From the NCBI RefSeq assembly GCF_011089895.1, contig NZ_JAANAT010000001.1, positions 558,001-622,000 of the forward strand: a stretch of 64,000 nucleotides of DNA. Reading direction: 5' to 3'. Below are positions 9,400 to 18,314 of the stretch, piece after piece. This stretch comes from Mucilaginibacter inviolabilis. GTDB taxonomy: Bacteria; Bacteroidota; Bacteroidia; Sphingobacteriales; Sphingobacteriaceae. Below the pieces are notes generated by a model that worked only from the letters and a program-made list of their open reading frames with translations, had not been told where the DNA came from and did no database searches. The position numbers and the translations under genes are program-made. Each line of letters opens with the position of its first letter. Positions within the stretch are counted from its first letter, which is position 1.

Positions 9400-9494
9400 C
9401 AAAAGTGTCCTTAATTGATCAGGGGAGACATGATGAAACTCAGTTTTAAACATGATCCTTGTCACTTTCCGCCTTTAACGTTTAACTAATTTTG
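9400..9494. promoter_or_regulatory. Bidirectional Fix-type control region for nos operon and 9555 lipoprotein
   Basis: Two palindromes 22 bp apart: ATGATgaaaCTCAG (9430-9443) and ATGATccttGTCAC (9452-9465). On the minus strand a -7 box CACTTTTG (9400-9407) starts 22 nt beyond the proximal copy and would give a roughly 100-nt leader for the cytochrome/nosZ operon. On the plus strand a consensus -7 box TAATTTTG (9487-9494) lies 21 nt beyond the other copy, for the 9555 gene. The same pair of sites thus serves both directions. Confidence 0.7.
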
Positions 9495-9554
9495 TAACCA
9501 TTGGAAAATTGTCCTAAATCACAGGTCACCGGTTTTCCGCCATAAAAATTGGAT

Positions 9555-10019
9555 ATGAAGCGATTGTTTATTGCATTAGTCTTAAGCAGCCTGCTGATGG
9601 GTTGTGAAGGTCATCGAAATACGGAAAAGAATATCATCGATAGCCCGGTTAGCGATATTGAAGAAAAAAAGGAGGAAAGTGTGCCCTTAGTGTTGAATAG
9701 CGGTCAAAAATGGAAAGTTGACCAGGCTACTCAAAATAATCTGATCAACCTCCGGAACACAGTCCGGGCATTTGATACTTCTGAAGCCAAAACCATAGAA
9801 GACTATCAGGAGGTTCGGCTCGACCTGGCTGATGGCATTACTAAAATGGTGACGGAATGCCACATGTCAGGTCCGGCCCATGAAGCGCTGCACCACTGGC
9901 TAAAGCCGCTTATCAATGACGTGGCGGCGCTAAAAAATGCAAAAACAATAACTGAGGCTGCAGATCGCTATAGAATCGTGAAGGATCAGCTGATACTGAA
10001 TTCGACGTATTTTGAATAA
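9555..10019 (+). CDS. Small predicted lipoprotein of unknown function
   Basis: Protein of 154 residues with a lipoprotein signal (SSLLMGC, Cys about residue 17), a charged linker, then a helical domain. ATG at 9555 is chosen over an upstream TTG. The C-terminal half has TECHMSGPAHEALHHWL, a cluster of Cys and three His that looks like a metal or heme site, but I do not recognise the family. It is divergent from the nos operon and shares its operators, so a link to anaerobic or nitrogen-oxide metabolism is inferred. Confidence 0.75.
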   Translation: MKRLFIALVLSSLLMGCEGHRNTEKNIIDSPVSDIEEKKEESVPLVLNSGQKWKVDQATQNNLINLRNTVRAFDTSEAKTIEDYQEVRLDLADGITKMVTECHMSGPAHEALHHWLKPLINDVAALKNAKTITEAADRYRIVKDQLILNSTYFE

Positions 10020-10632
10020 ACCCATGTTATACAAACCTGCCAATGACTGGAGGTGGCACCGCCGGATGTTCGCATCGGTCCCTTTTATTTCCTGCAACTC
10101 GTTTATTCCGATCACTACTGAAACAAGCCCCAAAAAGTCCCGATCATCTCAACGACATACATCGTCGGGTTTAACTGTCCGCAAAGTGCGTCACAAGTAT
10201 CGTAAAACTTCCACGAAGAAAAGTTAAAGCTTTTCTCTGTTAAAATGTAGGCTGCTGTTCAAATTCTTTTCGCCGAGAGTTGCCGGCTCCGGCCACCTGC
10301 AGATAAGGTCGATCAGCGTGGTTTGCTCCTGTGGGAATTCTATATTTTGAATCCGGATTCGCGATGCTTACCGGGAATAGACCACCTGGACAGATTGCTT
10401 TGCTATACAGTCAGGCGCCCATTTCCATATCGGCAAAAAAGTTTTTGTTATTATTGACCTGAAAAGATGTTCCTGAGCGAGTCCATATGGCTCCGGTTAC
10501 TGCAAAATAATGCCGCGGAAAGATCAGCCATATTTAAGGCGCAGGTATCCCGTGACGATTTCCGTTTGAAAAGTTTGAATCGGATAAAAGCCTGCCGCGG
10601 TGTAGGTTTTCACGCGCCTTTTACCTGCAAAA
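10020..10632. other. Intergenic stretch without a recognisable gene
   Basis: About 610 bp between the 9555 lipoprotein and the exporter promoter. Only short open frames (under 75 codons) with no familiar motif are present on either strand. I see no hairpin followed by T, no repeat, and no tRNA-like fold. Confidence 0.5.
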
Positions 10633-10698
10633 GTGATCAGCATCATTTTTTTTGCTGACCAGTATCGTTTCCCGGTATTGGCGCAAACAGGATCTTTG
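10633..10698 (+). promoter_or_regulatory. Fix-type promoter of the MacAB-like exporter operon
   Basis: Distal operator GTGATcagcATCAT (10633-10646), degenerate proximal copy CTGACcagtATCGT exactly 22 bp on (10655-10668), then a -7 box GATCTTTG (10691-10698) starting 22 nt later. Same geometry as the ccoI and ccoN promoters. Confidence 0.65.
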
Positions 10699-10732
10699 CT
10701 GTTAACAGGAAACCGTATTGGAAAAGTCAAAC

Positions 10733-11812
10733 ATGCGCAGTCAATTATCCCTCATACTCTGTCTATTTTTATTTGCCTGCAAGAATCATCAGGAAAAGAT
10801 CCACCCATCGCTGTCTTCCATATCCGAGTCTGTCTATGCCTCCGGTAGTCTAAAAAGCGGGGATCAGTATCAGGCGTTTGCCTCGGTTAGCGGAGTCATC
10901 CAAAAACGGTTCGTAGAAGTCGGAGATCAGATATACAAAGGGTCGCCCATATTATTGATCAGCAGGGAAGCACAACAGTTAAATAAAGAAAATGCAGAAT
11001 TGAGCGCTGTCTACACTGCTGCAGCGGCAAATCAGGGTAAATTGAAAGCTGCCCGTCAGGAGGTCGAAACGGCGCACGATAAAATGGTGAATGATTCCGT
11101 GCTTCTGGCACGTCAGCGCATCCTATGGCGGCAGGATATCGGCACCAAAGTGCAGCTGGAAGACCGGGAATTAGCGGCGAAACAAAGCCAGACCACCTGG
11201 TATACGGCCTGTGTGAACCTGAAAGACCTCCAGCGGCAGATCAATTTTAACGCCGCCCAAAGCAGAAATAATCTGCAGCTTAGCCGGCAACTGGAAAATG
11301 ATTTTATCCTCCGTAGTAATCTGGATGGAAAGGTATATGCATTATATAAGGAAAACGGGGAGTCTGTAAACCCGCAAACACCGCTGGCCTTGCTGGGCCG
11401 CAATAACGGCTTCCTGCTGGAAATGCAGGTCGACGAATATGATATAGCCCGAATAGCTGCGGGACAACGAGTATTGGTCACCATGGATAGCTACAAAGGG
11501 CAGGTTTTTGAGGCAGTGGTCACCAAGCTCTACCCGGCAATGAACGACCACAGTAAGACTTTCTTAGTGGAGGCCGCCTTCACCAGACCGCCCGCCAAAT
11601 TATTCCCCAATACCACGCTTGAAGCCAATATCATTATCCGCACTAAGAAGAACGCGCTGCTGATCCCTCGGTCTTGTCTCATGAACGACTCTACTGTTTT
11701 ATTGTCCGGGGGAAAGTCCCGAACAATTAAAACGGGCCTGAGCGATTACAATTGGGTAGAAGTGTTAGCTGGTCTGAAACAGCAGGATGAAATCTTAAAT
11801 CCCATGCCGTGA
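10733..11812 (+). CDS. HlyD/MacA-type periplasmic adaptor lipoprotein
   Basis: Membrane-fusion subunit of an ABC efflux or lipoprotein-export system. ATG at 10733 is chosen because it gives a signal with lipobox LFACK; the frame also has an upstream TTG at 10718. A lipoyl-like half (SGVIQKRFVEVGDQIYKGSPIL), a long coiled-coil hairpin (about residues 85-185), and the second barrel half (FILRSNLDGKVYALYKENGESVNPQTPL) are visible in the usual order. It overlaps the next gene by 4 bp. The substrate is unknown. Confidence 0.85.
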   Translation: MRSQLSLILCLFLFACKNHQEKIHPSLSSISESVYASGSLKSGDQYQAFASVSGVIQKRFVEVGDQIYKGSPILLISREAQQLNKENAELSAVYTAAAANQGKLKAARQEVETAHDKMVNDSVLLARQRILWRQDIGTKVQLEDRELAAKQSQTTWYTACVNLKDLQRQINFNAAQSRNNLQLSRQLENDFILRSNLDGKVYALYKENGESVNPQTPLALLGRNNGFLLEMQVDEYDIARIAAGQRVLVTMDSYKGQVFEAVVTKLYPAMNDHSKTFLVEAAFTRPPAKLFPNTTLEANIIIRTKKNALLIPRSCLMNDSTVLLSGGKSRTIKTGLSDYNWVEVLAGLKQQDEILNPMP

Positions 11813-13068
11813 GCCTGAAACTGATCACAGAGATCGCCCGCTCCTTATTGCTGGCACGCTGGCGGCAGACCCTGGTCGCAGCCATCGGCGTGACCTTCAG
11901 TATCACTATGTTTATTGCCTTGCTCAGTTTTATGGGAGGCCTTAATAAATTACTTGATGGATTAGTGGTGAACCGTACCCCTCACATCCGGTTGTATAAT
12001 GATGTGGAAGCGGCAAAGCATCAACCCATAGAATTATCGCCTCAGTTTTATGGTTACCATCATTTTATCAGTTCCGTCAGACCCGTTTCAAAACCCCTGG
12101 CAATTCATAATGCGTTACCTATTATGAAGGTACTGGAAATGAATCCGCAGGTAATGGGTGTTTCGCCCCGGGTGAGCACGCAGGTCTTTTATAACGTTGG
12201 CGCTACCCAATTAAACGGCCTTGTCAGCGGGATAGATGTCATCAGGGAGAACCGCTTATTCTCTTTCAGTGATTATGTAACTGAAGGCAGATTTATCGAT
12301 CTGAAAAATACGTCCAACAGCATTTTACTGGGTAAAGGGGTCGCGATCAAAATGCTGGCCCATATCGGTGACGTTATTCATATTACCACGGTTACGGGTG
12401 AGCAGTTCCCGCTAAAGGTAGCCGGCATTTACCAGACAGGCCTTCAGCAGGTTGATGACGAACAAAGCTATGTCTCCGTGGCAACCGCCCAGAAGATCAT
12501 GGGAGCATCCAATAACTACATAACCGACATTGAGGTTAAACTAAAAGATATTAGCCAGGCACCGGCATTAGCCAGGACCTACAGGCAGCGATTTGATGTG
12601 GATGCTATTGATATTCAGACTGCCAACTCCGAATTCGAAACCGGAAACTTTATCCGGACACTGATCTCCTATTCTGTCGGGGTCACCCTGCTGATTGTTG
12701 CCGGGTTTGGCATATATAATATCCTGAATATGATGATCTACGAAAAGCTTGATACGATCGCCATATTAAAGGCGGTCGGCTTCTCCGCTAAAGATGTGAA
12801 CCGCATCTTTAACGTCATTGCTTTAAGTATCGGAGTGTTCGGCGGGATATTCGGGCTTCTACTGGGCTACGGCCTGTCCGCTATTGTCGCACATATTCCT
12901 TTCAATACCACCGCACTGCCGACGATCAAAACTTATCCGATCGACTTCAACCCTCGGTTTTACCTGACGGGGGGAGTCTTTTCGATAATTACCACGTACC
13001 TGGCCGGTTATTTTCCATCCCGTAAAGCAAGCAGGGTCGATCCGGTCGTTATCATCAGGGGGAAATAA
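11809..13068 (+). CDS. FtsX/MacB-type ABC transporter permease
   Basis: Permease of 419 residues starting at GTG (11809), overlapping the adaptor stop by 4 bp. Topology is typical of FtsX-like type VII ABC permeases: one N-terminal membrane helix (about 20-45), a large periplasmic domain, and three C-terminal helices (about 285-400) with the coupling motif LDTIAILKAVGFSAKDV. It works with the adjacent adaptor and ATPase as a tripartite mechanotransmission exporter. Substrate is unknown. Confidence 0.87.
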   Translation: MSLKLITEIARSLLLARWRQTLVAAIGVTFSITMFIALLSFMGGLNKLLDGLVVNRTPHIRLYNDVEAAKHQPIELSPQFYGYHHFISSVRPVSKPLAIHNALPIMKVLEMNPQVMGVSPRVSTQVFYNVGATQLNGLVSGIDVIRENRLFSFSDYVTEGRFIDLKNTSNSILLGKGVAIKMLAHIGDVIHITTVTGEQFPLKVAGIYQTGLQQVDDEQSYVSVATAQKIMGASNNYITDIEVKLKDISQAPALARTYRQRFDVDAIDIQTANSEFETGNFIRTLISYSVGVTLLIVAGFGIYNILNMMIYEKLDTIAILKAVGFSAKDVNRIFNVIALSIGVFGGIFGLLLGYGLSAIVAHIPFNTTALPTIKTYPIDFNPRFYLTGGVFSIITTYLAGYFPSRKASRVDPVVIIRGK

Positions 13069-13069
13069 A

Positions 13070-13756
13070 ATGAACGATACACTTTTACAGGCCACAGCCA
13101 TCTCTAAATATTTCCATGATCCGCAAACCATACAGATACTGAAGGAGGTCACCTTTTCCCTGGACCGTGGCGAGTTCGCTTCGATCATTGGCAAATCCGG
13201 ATGCGGCAAATCTACGCTGCTTTATATTCTTTCTACCATGGATACGGATTACGAGGGAACGCTGCATATCGATGGCTGTGCAATGAAAGGACGCAGCGAA
13301 CAGGAACTGGCGGTGGTACGCAATGAGAAGATCGGCTTCATATTCCAGTTCCATTATTTGTTGAACGAGTTTTCAGTGCTTCGGAATGTAATGCTCCCGG
13401 GTCTTAAACTTGGAAAAATCTCTCCGCAGGAAGTGGAATACCGCGCTATGGAAAAACTGAAAATATTGGATATCGCAGATGAAGCCCTCAAAAAGCCCAA
13501 CCAGCTATCAGGTGGGCAAAAACAGAGAGTGGCAATCGCCCGGGCGCTCATTAACGACCCTGTAATCATCATGGGTGACGAGCCTACGGGAAACCTGGAT
13601 AAAAAAAATACCGAGATAGTTTTTGATATCTTCAAGGAGCTGGCCGAAAGCTACCACCAAACGCTATTGGTCGTTACACATGATAACGCCTTTGCGGAAC
13701 GTACGGAGCGCATTATCATGATGGAAGACGGCATGATCCTCCCGTCTTTACGCTAA
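13070..13756 (+). CDS. MacB/LolD-type ABC transporter ATPase
   Basis: ATPase of 228 residues for the preceding permease. Walker [10 protein letters not shown], signature [15 protein letters not shown] and Walker [14 protein letters not shown] are intact. It starts 1 nt after the permease stop. Its 3' end overlaps the convergent stress-protein gene by 9 bp. The gene order adaptor-permease-ATPase on one Fix-type promoter suggests an export function needed in low oxygen. Confidence 0.88.
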   Translation: MNDTLLQATAISKYFHDPQTIQILKEVTFSLDRGEFASIIGKSGCGKSTLLYILSTMDTDYEGTLHIDGCAMKGRSEQELAVVRNEKIGFIFQFHYLLNEFSVLRNVMLPGLKLGKISPQEVEYRAMEKLKILDIADEALKKPNQLSGGQKQRVAIARALINDPVIIMGDEPTGNLDKKNTEIVFDIFKELAESYHQTLLVVTHDNAFAERTERIIMMEDGMILPSLR

Positions 13757-14617
13757 CTTGGCTGGAATGACCAGCAACGGTATACCACTATTCCCGGCAA
13801 CTTTCTTGGTCATGCTCCCTTTGAACAACCGTTTAACCATGCCCAGGTTATGATGGACCATGGTCAGCAGGTCCGCGTTTTCTTCAGTACAAAACTTAAG
13901 TAGAACGTTGTCTACGTGATCCCCTTTGATCACCCTGCATTTCACTCCCATATTTCCTGCTACGTGACTAAGATCGGACAACATTTGTTGTTCTTCTTTT
14001 GCCCAGGCGCTGCCATGATCTACTTCATTGAGAACCGTAGTGACCAGTAGTTCGGCTTCCGTGTTTTCAGCAAGTTTTTTGATCACCTTTAAAGCGGCGA
14101 TATCCTGCTCCGGAAATTCCATGTCCGTGGCAAAGACCAGCTTTTTTAATTGCGTTACAGGGCTTTCCAATGGCACCAGCAACAAAGGATGCCGGGTACT
14201 GTCGATCAAGGTGCGCATCTTATTACCGAAAAACAACTCCCCTGTACTACCTCCACAGTGTGTGCCTGCTACAACCAGGGAGACCGCGCCGGAATTTTCC
14301 AGGTCTGCTAAAACCGAGGCAACATCACCCACTGTGCTCACTGTACTGATCTGCAGCTGATGAGTTCCCGGCCGGGCACGCCATTCTTCTTCTAATTGTT
14401 GCTGTAATAAATGGAGCGTATCGTTGCTTTCCACCTCCAGCAGGTTAAATTCTTCCATTGGCCAACCTATCGAATACGCTCCGGGAAAAGACGCGGGTTC
14501 TAGATAAACATTGCACAATAGAAGGTTAGCTTCGATTTGTGCGGCGAGTGCTGCGGCGTAATGACAGGCGTGATTGCCGTGCGGAGAAAAATCGGTTAAT
14601 GCGACGATCGTTTTCAT
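13748..14617 (-). CDS. Tandem-domain universal stress protein
   Basis: Two fused UspA domains (about residues 1-145 and 150-289), each starting with the usual beta strand (KTIVALTDFS; KKLVFATDM). The first domain has GTHCGG...FFGN in place of the ATP motif G-2x-G-9x-G-S/T, so nucleotide binding is uncertain. Cytoplasmic; role in stress or low-oxygen survival is by family only. It is divergent from the 14782 stress protein and shares a three-site operator array with it. Confidence 0.88.
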   Translation of the reverse strand: MKTIVALTDFSPHGNHACHYAAALAAQIEANLLLCNVYLEPASFPGAYSIGWPMEEFNLLEVESNDTLHLLQQQLEEEWRARPGTHQLQISTVSTVGDVASVLADLENSGAVSLVVAGTHCGGSTGELFFGNKMRTLIDSTRHPLLLVPLESPVTQLKKLVFATDMEFPEQDIAALKVIKKLAENTEAELLVTTVLNEVDHGSAWAKEEQQMLSDLSHVAGNMGVKCRVIKGDHVDNVLLKFCTEENADLLTMVHHNLGMVKRLFKGSMTKKVAGNSGIPLLVIPAKLA

Positions 14618-14638
14618 ATGACAAATTCATTTACAGGA

Positions 14639-14756
14639 TAAAGGTTGCCAAATAAGCGGTGCCGGAGAATGACCATGATCATATATTTTTCTGATTGCAC
14701 CCAATTCATCTTGTGACCGATATCATGTTTATAATTAACTATTTGCCTTTAATTTA
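14639..14756. promoter_or_regulatory. Three-site Fix-type array between divergent stress-protein genes
   Basis: Sites ATGACcatgATCAT (14669-14682), degenerate CTGATtgcaCCCAA (14691-14704) and GTGACcgatATCAT (14713-14726), each 22 bp from the next. A -7 box AACCTTTA (minus, 14639-14646) and TTAATTTA (plus, 14749-14756) start 22 nt outside the two outer sites. The central copy can act as the distal site for both genes. Confidence 0.65.
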
Positions 14757-14781
14757 CTTACCGAAAATCAATTTTTAAACC

Positions 14782-15654
14782 ATGAAAAAAATCCTTGTCT
14801 TAACCGATCTGGGCTCGACCGCAGCCCATGCTGCCTCAGCCGCCTTGCCGCTTTGCTGCGCACTTCACGCTAACCTGGTCCTTCTTCACACCTGGACACC
14901 ACAGCCGGCACTGGAAGCATATCCCAATAACTCCTGGGGGATTGACAACCTCCTTTATGGTGAGCAATCCAAAGGGCAACTGGAAGCCTTAAAAGAAAAT
15001 TTGCAGGAAGAACTGGTAGCTATGCCTGCAACGGAAAGATTGCCATCCATCGAATGGCGCCATGAGGATGGATCACTCACAGATTGTTTGCAACTTCACC
15101 TGCACCATAAAGACATTGAACTGATCGTAATGGGCAGTCGAAGAGGTGGAAGGCTGGACCATCTCTTCCTCGGCAGTGATACACGTGCGGTTATCGATCA
15201 CAGCAACCGTCCCGTGTTGGTGTTCCCGGAAGATAAAAAGGCAGGTCCAATAAAAAAAGTCACTTTTGCCAGCGACCTGAATGAAGGCGACCTGCGGGCA
15301 GTACACTACCTCACCAGGATCGGGCGGCTGCTCGGCTTTGAACTCGAGATCATCCACGTTATGCTATATGGTTCGCAGGAAGACGACGCGGCGCTTCGCC
15401 AGGAAGAATTTAAAAAAATGATCGACAAATTCCGCTTTCCAAATATTAGTTATCACAATATTTATGGCCGGGATATCACCGGCCGGCTAAACCGGCATTG
15501 CCTGGAAAACAAGTCAGATCTTTTGGTGCTTTGTCATGACCAGCACAGTTTCTGGGGCCGGCTTTTCGGAAACAGCCAGAGTATTAAACTGCTGAAAAAG
15601 CAGGAATTACCCGTTCTGGTTATCCCGGCATACCTTGAAACAGGAGGACTCTAA
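14782..15654 (+). CDS. Tandem-domain universal stress protein
   Basis: Two UspA domains, 290 residues (KKILVLTDLGS at the start; KKVTFASDL at about 155). The first domain motif GSRRGG...FLGSD is close to the canonical ATP-binding pattern with one extra residue between the first two Gly. Strongly similar in layout to its divergent neighbour. A terminator follows directly. Confidence 0.88.
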   Translation: MKKILVLTDLGSTAAHAASAALPLCCALHANLVLLHTWTPQPALEAYPNNSWGIDNLLYGEQSKGQLEALKENLQEELVAMPATERLPSIEWRHEDGSLTDCLQLHLHHKDIELIVMGSRRGGRLDHLFLGSDTRAVIDHSNRPVLVFPEDKKAGPIKKVTFASDLNEGDLRAVHYLTRIGRLLGFELEIIHVMLYGSQEDDAALRQEEFKKMIDKFRFPNISYHNIYGRDITGRLNRHCLENKSDLLVLCHDQHSFWGRLFGNSQSIKLLKKQELPVLVIPAYLETGGL

Positions 15655-15662
15655 AAAGGTAT

Positions 15663-15700
15663 AAAAAAAGCCGCCGGTTGTTTTCAGGCGGCTTTTTTTA
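15663..15700. terminator. Bidirectional intrinsic terminator between convergent stress-protein genes
   Basis: A-run, GCCGCC (15670-15675), loop, GGCGGC (15687-15692), T7. The A and T runs on both sides let it work for either strand. Confidence 0.85.
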
Positions 15701-15712
15701 TACCAGCTAAAG

Positions 15713-16597
15713 TTACAGGGCCGCGCCATAGCCGGGAGGGAAAACCAAAAGCGGCAGGTCGATATGTTTGGCCAACTGCTGGGTATGGCTGACGCCAAAT
15801 AGGCGGCGAAAAAAGCCTTGGTGCCGGTGGACCATAACTACCAGATCGGTCTGGCTGTGTTCGTAGATCCAGTCAAGCCCATGATCCACATCCATACTTT
15901 TGATATGATGATAGTGAATATCAGCACAGTTTACCCGCTCGCAAAGCTCAGACATAAAGATATCCGCTTTAAATTTATCTTCCCCTTCCTCAAATTTTTC
16001 GTTAGAAACGTGGCATATGTTAATCTCAGCGCTGAAGATGTTTGCCAGGCCTGCCAAGGAATGAACAACGGCAATGTCACTTTTGTCCAGGCTGGTAGCG
16101 AATGCGATCCGCTTAATAGGACGGAAAGTAAAATCCCGTGGAATAAGCAAAACGGGATAAGTGGCTTGATTAACGACGTTTTTTGTTTGGCTGCCTATAA
16201 ATAAGTGTTCCAGATTTCCGGCACCGGACAAACCCATAACAACCATGGTTACCGGCTGTTCCTCCGTAATTTTTGCTAATACGTTGGTCAACTCGCCGGC
16301 TGCAGCTAAATAGGCCAGCGGAGGGCTGAAATGATCCGGAAAAAGTTGCGCGATCTCATGTCGCTTTTCCGTCAATTTTTCAGCTTCGGCCTTAAGCTGG
16401 GTAGAAACTTCATCATTGATCGGTCTGTCATCGGCGAGGGGGCAAACCACTTGGGCACCTCCGGGTGTTTCTACGGGGCTTAACCAGGAGTGACACAGTA
16501 GAAGGCCATGTTTTAATTCCTGTGCCAAATGGAGCGCGTAGCGGCCTGCACTACGAGCGGCGGGGGAAAAATCAGTGGGTACCAGTAGCTTTTTCAT
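15713..16597 (-). CDS. Tandem-domain universal stress protein with intact ATP motif
   Basis: Two UspA domains, 294 residues (KKLLVPTDFSPAAR; KRIAFATSLDKSD). The first domain carries GLSGAGNLEHLFIGS, which fits G-2x-G-9x-G-S exactly. It is the only one of the seven stress proteins in the window in which I find that motif intact. It has its own Fix-type promoter. Confidence 0.9.
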   Translation of the reverse strand: MKKLLVPTDFSPAARSAGRYALHLAQELKHGLLLCHSWLSPVETPGGAQVVCPLADDRPINDEVSTQLKAEAEKLTEKRHEIAQLFPDHFSPPLAYLAAAGELTNVLAKITEEQPVTMVVMGLSGAGNLEHLFIGSQTKNVVNQATYPVLLIPRDFTFRPIKRIAFATSLDKSDIAVVHSLAGLANIFSAEINICHVSNEKFEEGEDKFKADIFMSELCERVNCADIHYHHIKSMDVDHGLDWIYEHSQTDLVVMVHRHQGFFRRLFGVSHTQQLAKHIDLPLLVFPPGYGAAL

Positions 16598-16622
16598 CTG
16601 CTTTTGTGAGATTTGTTGCGCT

Positions 16623-16741
16623 TAAATTTCGGGAGCCTTCCGACCTTAGGCAATGATGACAATTAGCAAATAGAGATGATCAGACTCACATTTCATACCG
16701 CCTTAGATCATTTTTTAGGGGTTGACTGAAGCTTATGTTTG
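16623..16741. promoter_or_regulatory. Divergent Fix-type promoters for 16597 stress protein and 16761 flavin-reductase-like gene
   Basis: Minus strand: site ATGATgacaATTAG (16653-16666) and -7 box GAAATTTA (16623-16630), spacer 22 nt. Plus strand: site ATGATcagaCTCAC (16676-16689), proximal half-site CCGCCttagATCAT 22 bp on (16698-16711), and a consensus -7 box TATGTTTG (16734-16741), spacer 22 nt. The plus promoter lies after the upstream TTG codon at 16722 and so supports the ATG at 16761 as start. Confidence 0.65.
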
Positions 16742-16760
16742 GTATTCAAAAATCAAACTA

Positions 16761-17213
16761 ATGCTGGGAGAACTCGATCAGACAGAAATGGAAAAATTGC
16801 TCAGGGAGCAAGTGACCGGAAGAATTGCCTGCCATGCCAATGGCAAGACCTATATCGTACCGGTAAATTATGGTTTCGGCGGCTCTTACCTCTATGGCCA
16901 ATCAGCCGAGGGGCAAAAGATCCGGATGATGCGCCTCAACCCGGCGGTCTGTTTCGAAGTAGATCAGATCCGTACGATCTTTAACTGGAAAAGTGTGATC
17001 ATTCAGGGTCGCTTTGAAGAAGTAAGTGATGTTGCTGAAAGGGAACGGCTTCAGCAGGGGTTGATCCACCGTCTGATGCCCCTGTCCAGAAACCCTGGCG
17101 ATCATCCGGCACACGGGATTACCGAAAAAGATAGCGATGCAGGCACAACAGTTCCGCTCATTATTTACAAGATTCACATTGAAGAGCTATCCGGCCGTTT
17201 TGAGCGGCCCTAA
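16761..17213 (+). CDS. Pyridoxamine 5'-phosphate oxidase-like flavin-binding protein
   Basis: Split-barrel protein of 150 residues related to the pyridoxamine-phosphate-oxidase / nitroimidazole-resistance family: VTGRIACHANGKTYIVPVNYGF, then the segment KIRMMRLNPAVCFEVDQI and NWKSVIIQGRFEEV, where members bind FMN or F420-like cofactors. Start is set at ATG 16761 because the promoter -7 box lies just upstream and its paralog at 56650 begins the same way (MLGEL). Substrate unknown. It precedes heme A synthase by 27 bp. Confidence 0.82.
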   Translation: MLGELDQTEMEKLLREQVTGRIACHANGKTYIVPVNYGFGGSYLYGQSAEGQKIRMMRLNPAVCFEVDQIRTIFNWKSVIIQGRFEEVSDVAERERLQQGLIHRLMPLSRNPGDHPAHGITEKDSDAGTTVPLIIYKIHIEELSGRFERP

Positions 17214-17240
17214 CATCACCGGCATTTTCCCTGATATTGA

Positions 17241-18314
17241 ATGAAGAAAAAAAGACCCGTTGATACTACGGAGGCTAACCGCCAGGTCAGCCGCTGGCTG
17301 GCTCTGGGCATCGTGATGGTCATTATCCAGATCCTGTTGGGAGGTATAACCCGTCTAACGGGTTCCGGGCTGTCCATTACCGAATGGCAGCCTTTTTTGG
17401 GCGCAATACCGCCGCTCAGTCAAGTCGAATGGGAAAAAAGTTTTGCTTTATACCGACAGATCGCGCAGTTTAAGAAACTGAACGGCGATCTGACGCTTAC
17501 CGGCTATCAGCACCTGTATTTCTGGGAATGGCTTCACCGGGAATGGGCGCGCTTGCTGGGTATGGTTTTTATGCTGCCCTTCGCCAGGCTGCTTTACCGC
17601 AGAATGATAGGAAAGCTATTATTATGGCCACTGACAGGTATCTTCCTGATCGGGATTTTGCAAGGCATCGCTGGTTGGCTAATGGTCAAAAGCGGCTTAA
17701 ATGACACCGACATCCGGGTAAACCACATCCGGCTGGCTATACATTTCCTGCTCGCGCTGACGTTACTGGCCGCCATGACCTGGTTGTATCTTCGGCTGAG
17801 GGTCAGGGGCGTCCAAACGCAAAGTTATCCTGGATTGCATGTCGTTACGGCCGTTTTGCTGCTACTGTTACTAATGCAACTAACCTATGGTGCTTTCATG
17901 GCGGGAACACATGCAGCGTTGTTCGCGCCAACATGGCCATCGATCAATGGATATTTTTTCCCAGCCGTTCAGCTCCAGCCTGGTCAGTTTCTCAGGCAAT
18001 GCTGCAATGATCCCCTGCTGATCCAGTTCGTTCACCGGCTTTGCGCGTACCTGATCTTGTTCTGCATGATCATCTGGTATGTACTGGCTGGAAGGACCGG
18101 CAGGAACTATTTCCTAAATCGTTGGAGGAAATGGCCGCTGCTGCTTACTGTGCTCCAAATCATTTTGGGAATTACTTCCCTGCTATACAGCAGTTCGGCA
18201 AACCTGATCTGGTACGCATTGCTTCACCAGTTAAACGCGATCTTTTTATTTGTTACCCTGCTCATTGCCCTGTATTTTAGCAAGCAGCGTTCAGGGCTTT
18301 ATGAACTGACTTAA
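17241..18314 (+). CDS. ctaA: Heme A synthase (COX15/CtaA family)
   Basis: Membrane enzyme oxidising the C8 methyl of heme O to give heme A for aa3-type oxidases. About eight hydrophobic helices, with the family motifs GGITRLTGSGLSITEW near the N-terminus, HREWARLLG, an His pair region VNHIRLAIHFLLA, GAFMAGTHAA and QFVHRLCAYLI. Length 357 residues. It lies 27 bp after the flavin-binding gene and is probably in its operon, which would put heme A synthesis under the low-oxygen promoter. Confidence 0.92.
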   Translation: MKKKRPVDTTEANRQVSRWLALGIVMVIIQILLGGITRLTGSGLSITEWQPFLGAIPPLSQVEWEKSFALYRQIAQFKKLNGDLTLTGYQHLYFWEWLHREWARLLGMVFMLPFARLLYRRMIGKLLLWPLTGIFLIGILQGIAGWLMVKSGLNDTDIRVNHIRLAIHFLLALTLLAAMTWLYLRLRVRGVQTQSYPGLHVVTAVLLLLLLMQLTYGAFMAGTHAALFAPTWPSINGYFFPAVQLQPGQFLRQCCNDPLLIQFVHRLCAYLILFCMIIWYVLAGRTGRNYFLNRWRKWPLLLTVLQIILGITSLLYSSSANLIWYALLHQLNAIFLFVTLLIALYFSKQRSGLYELT

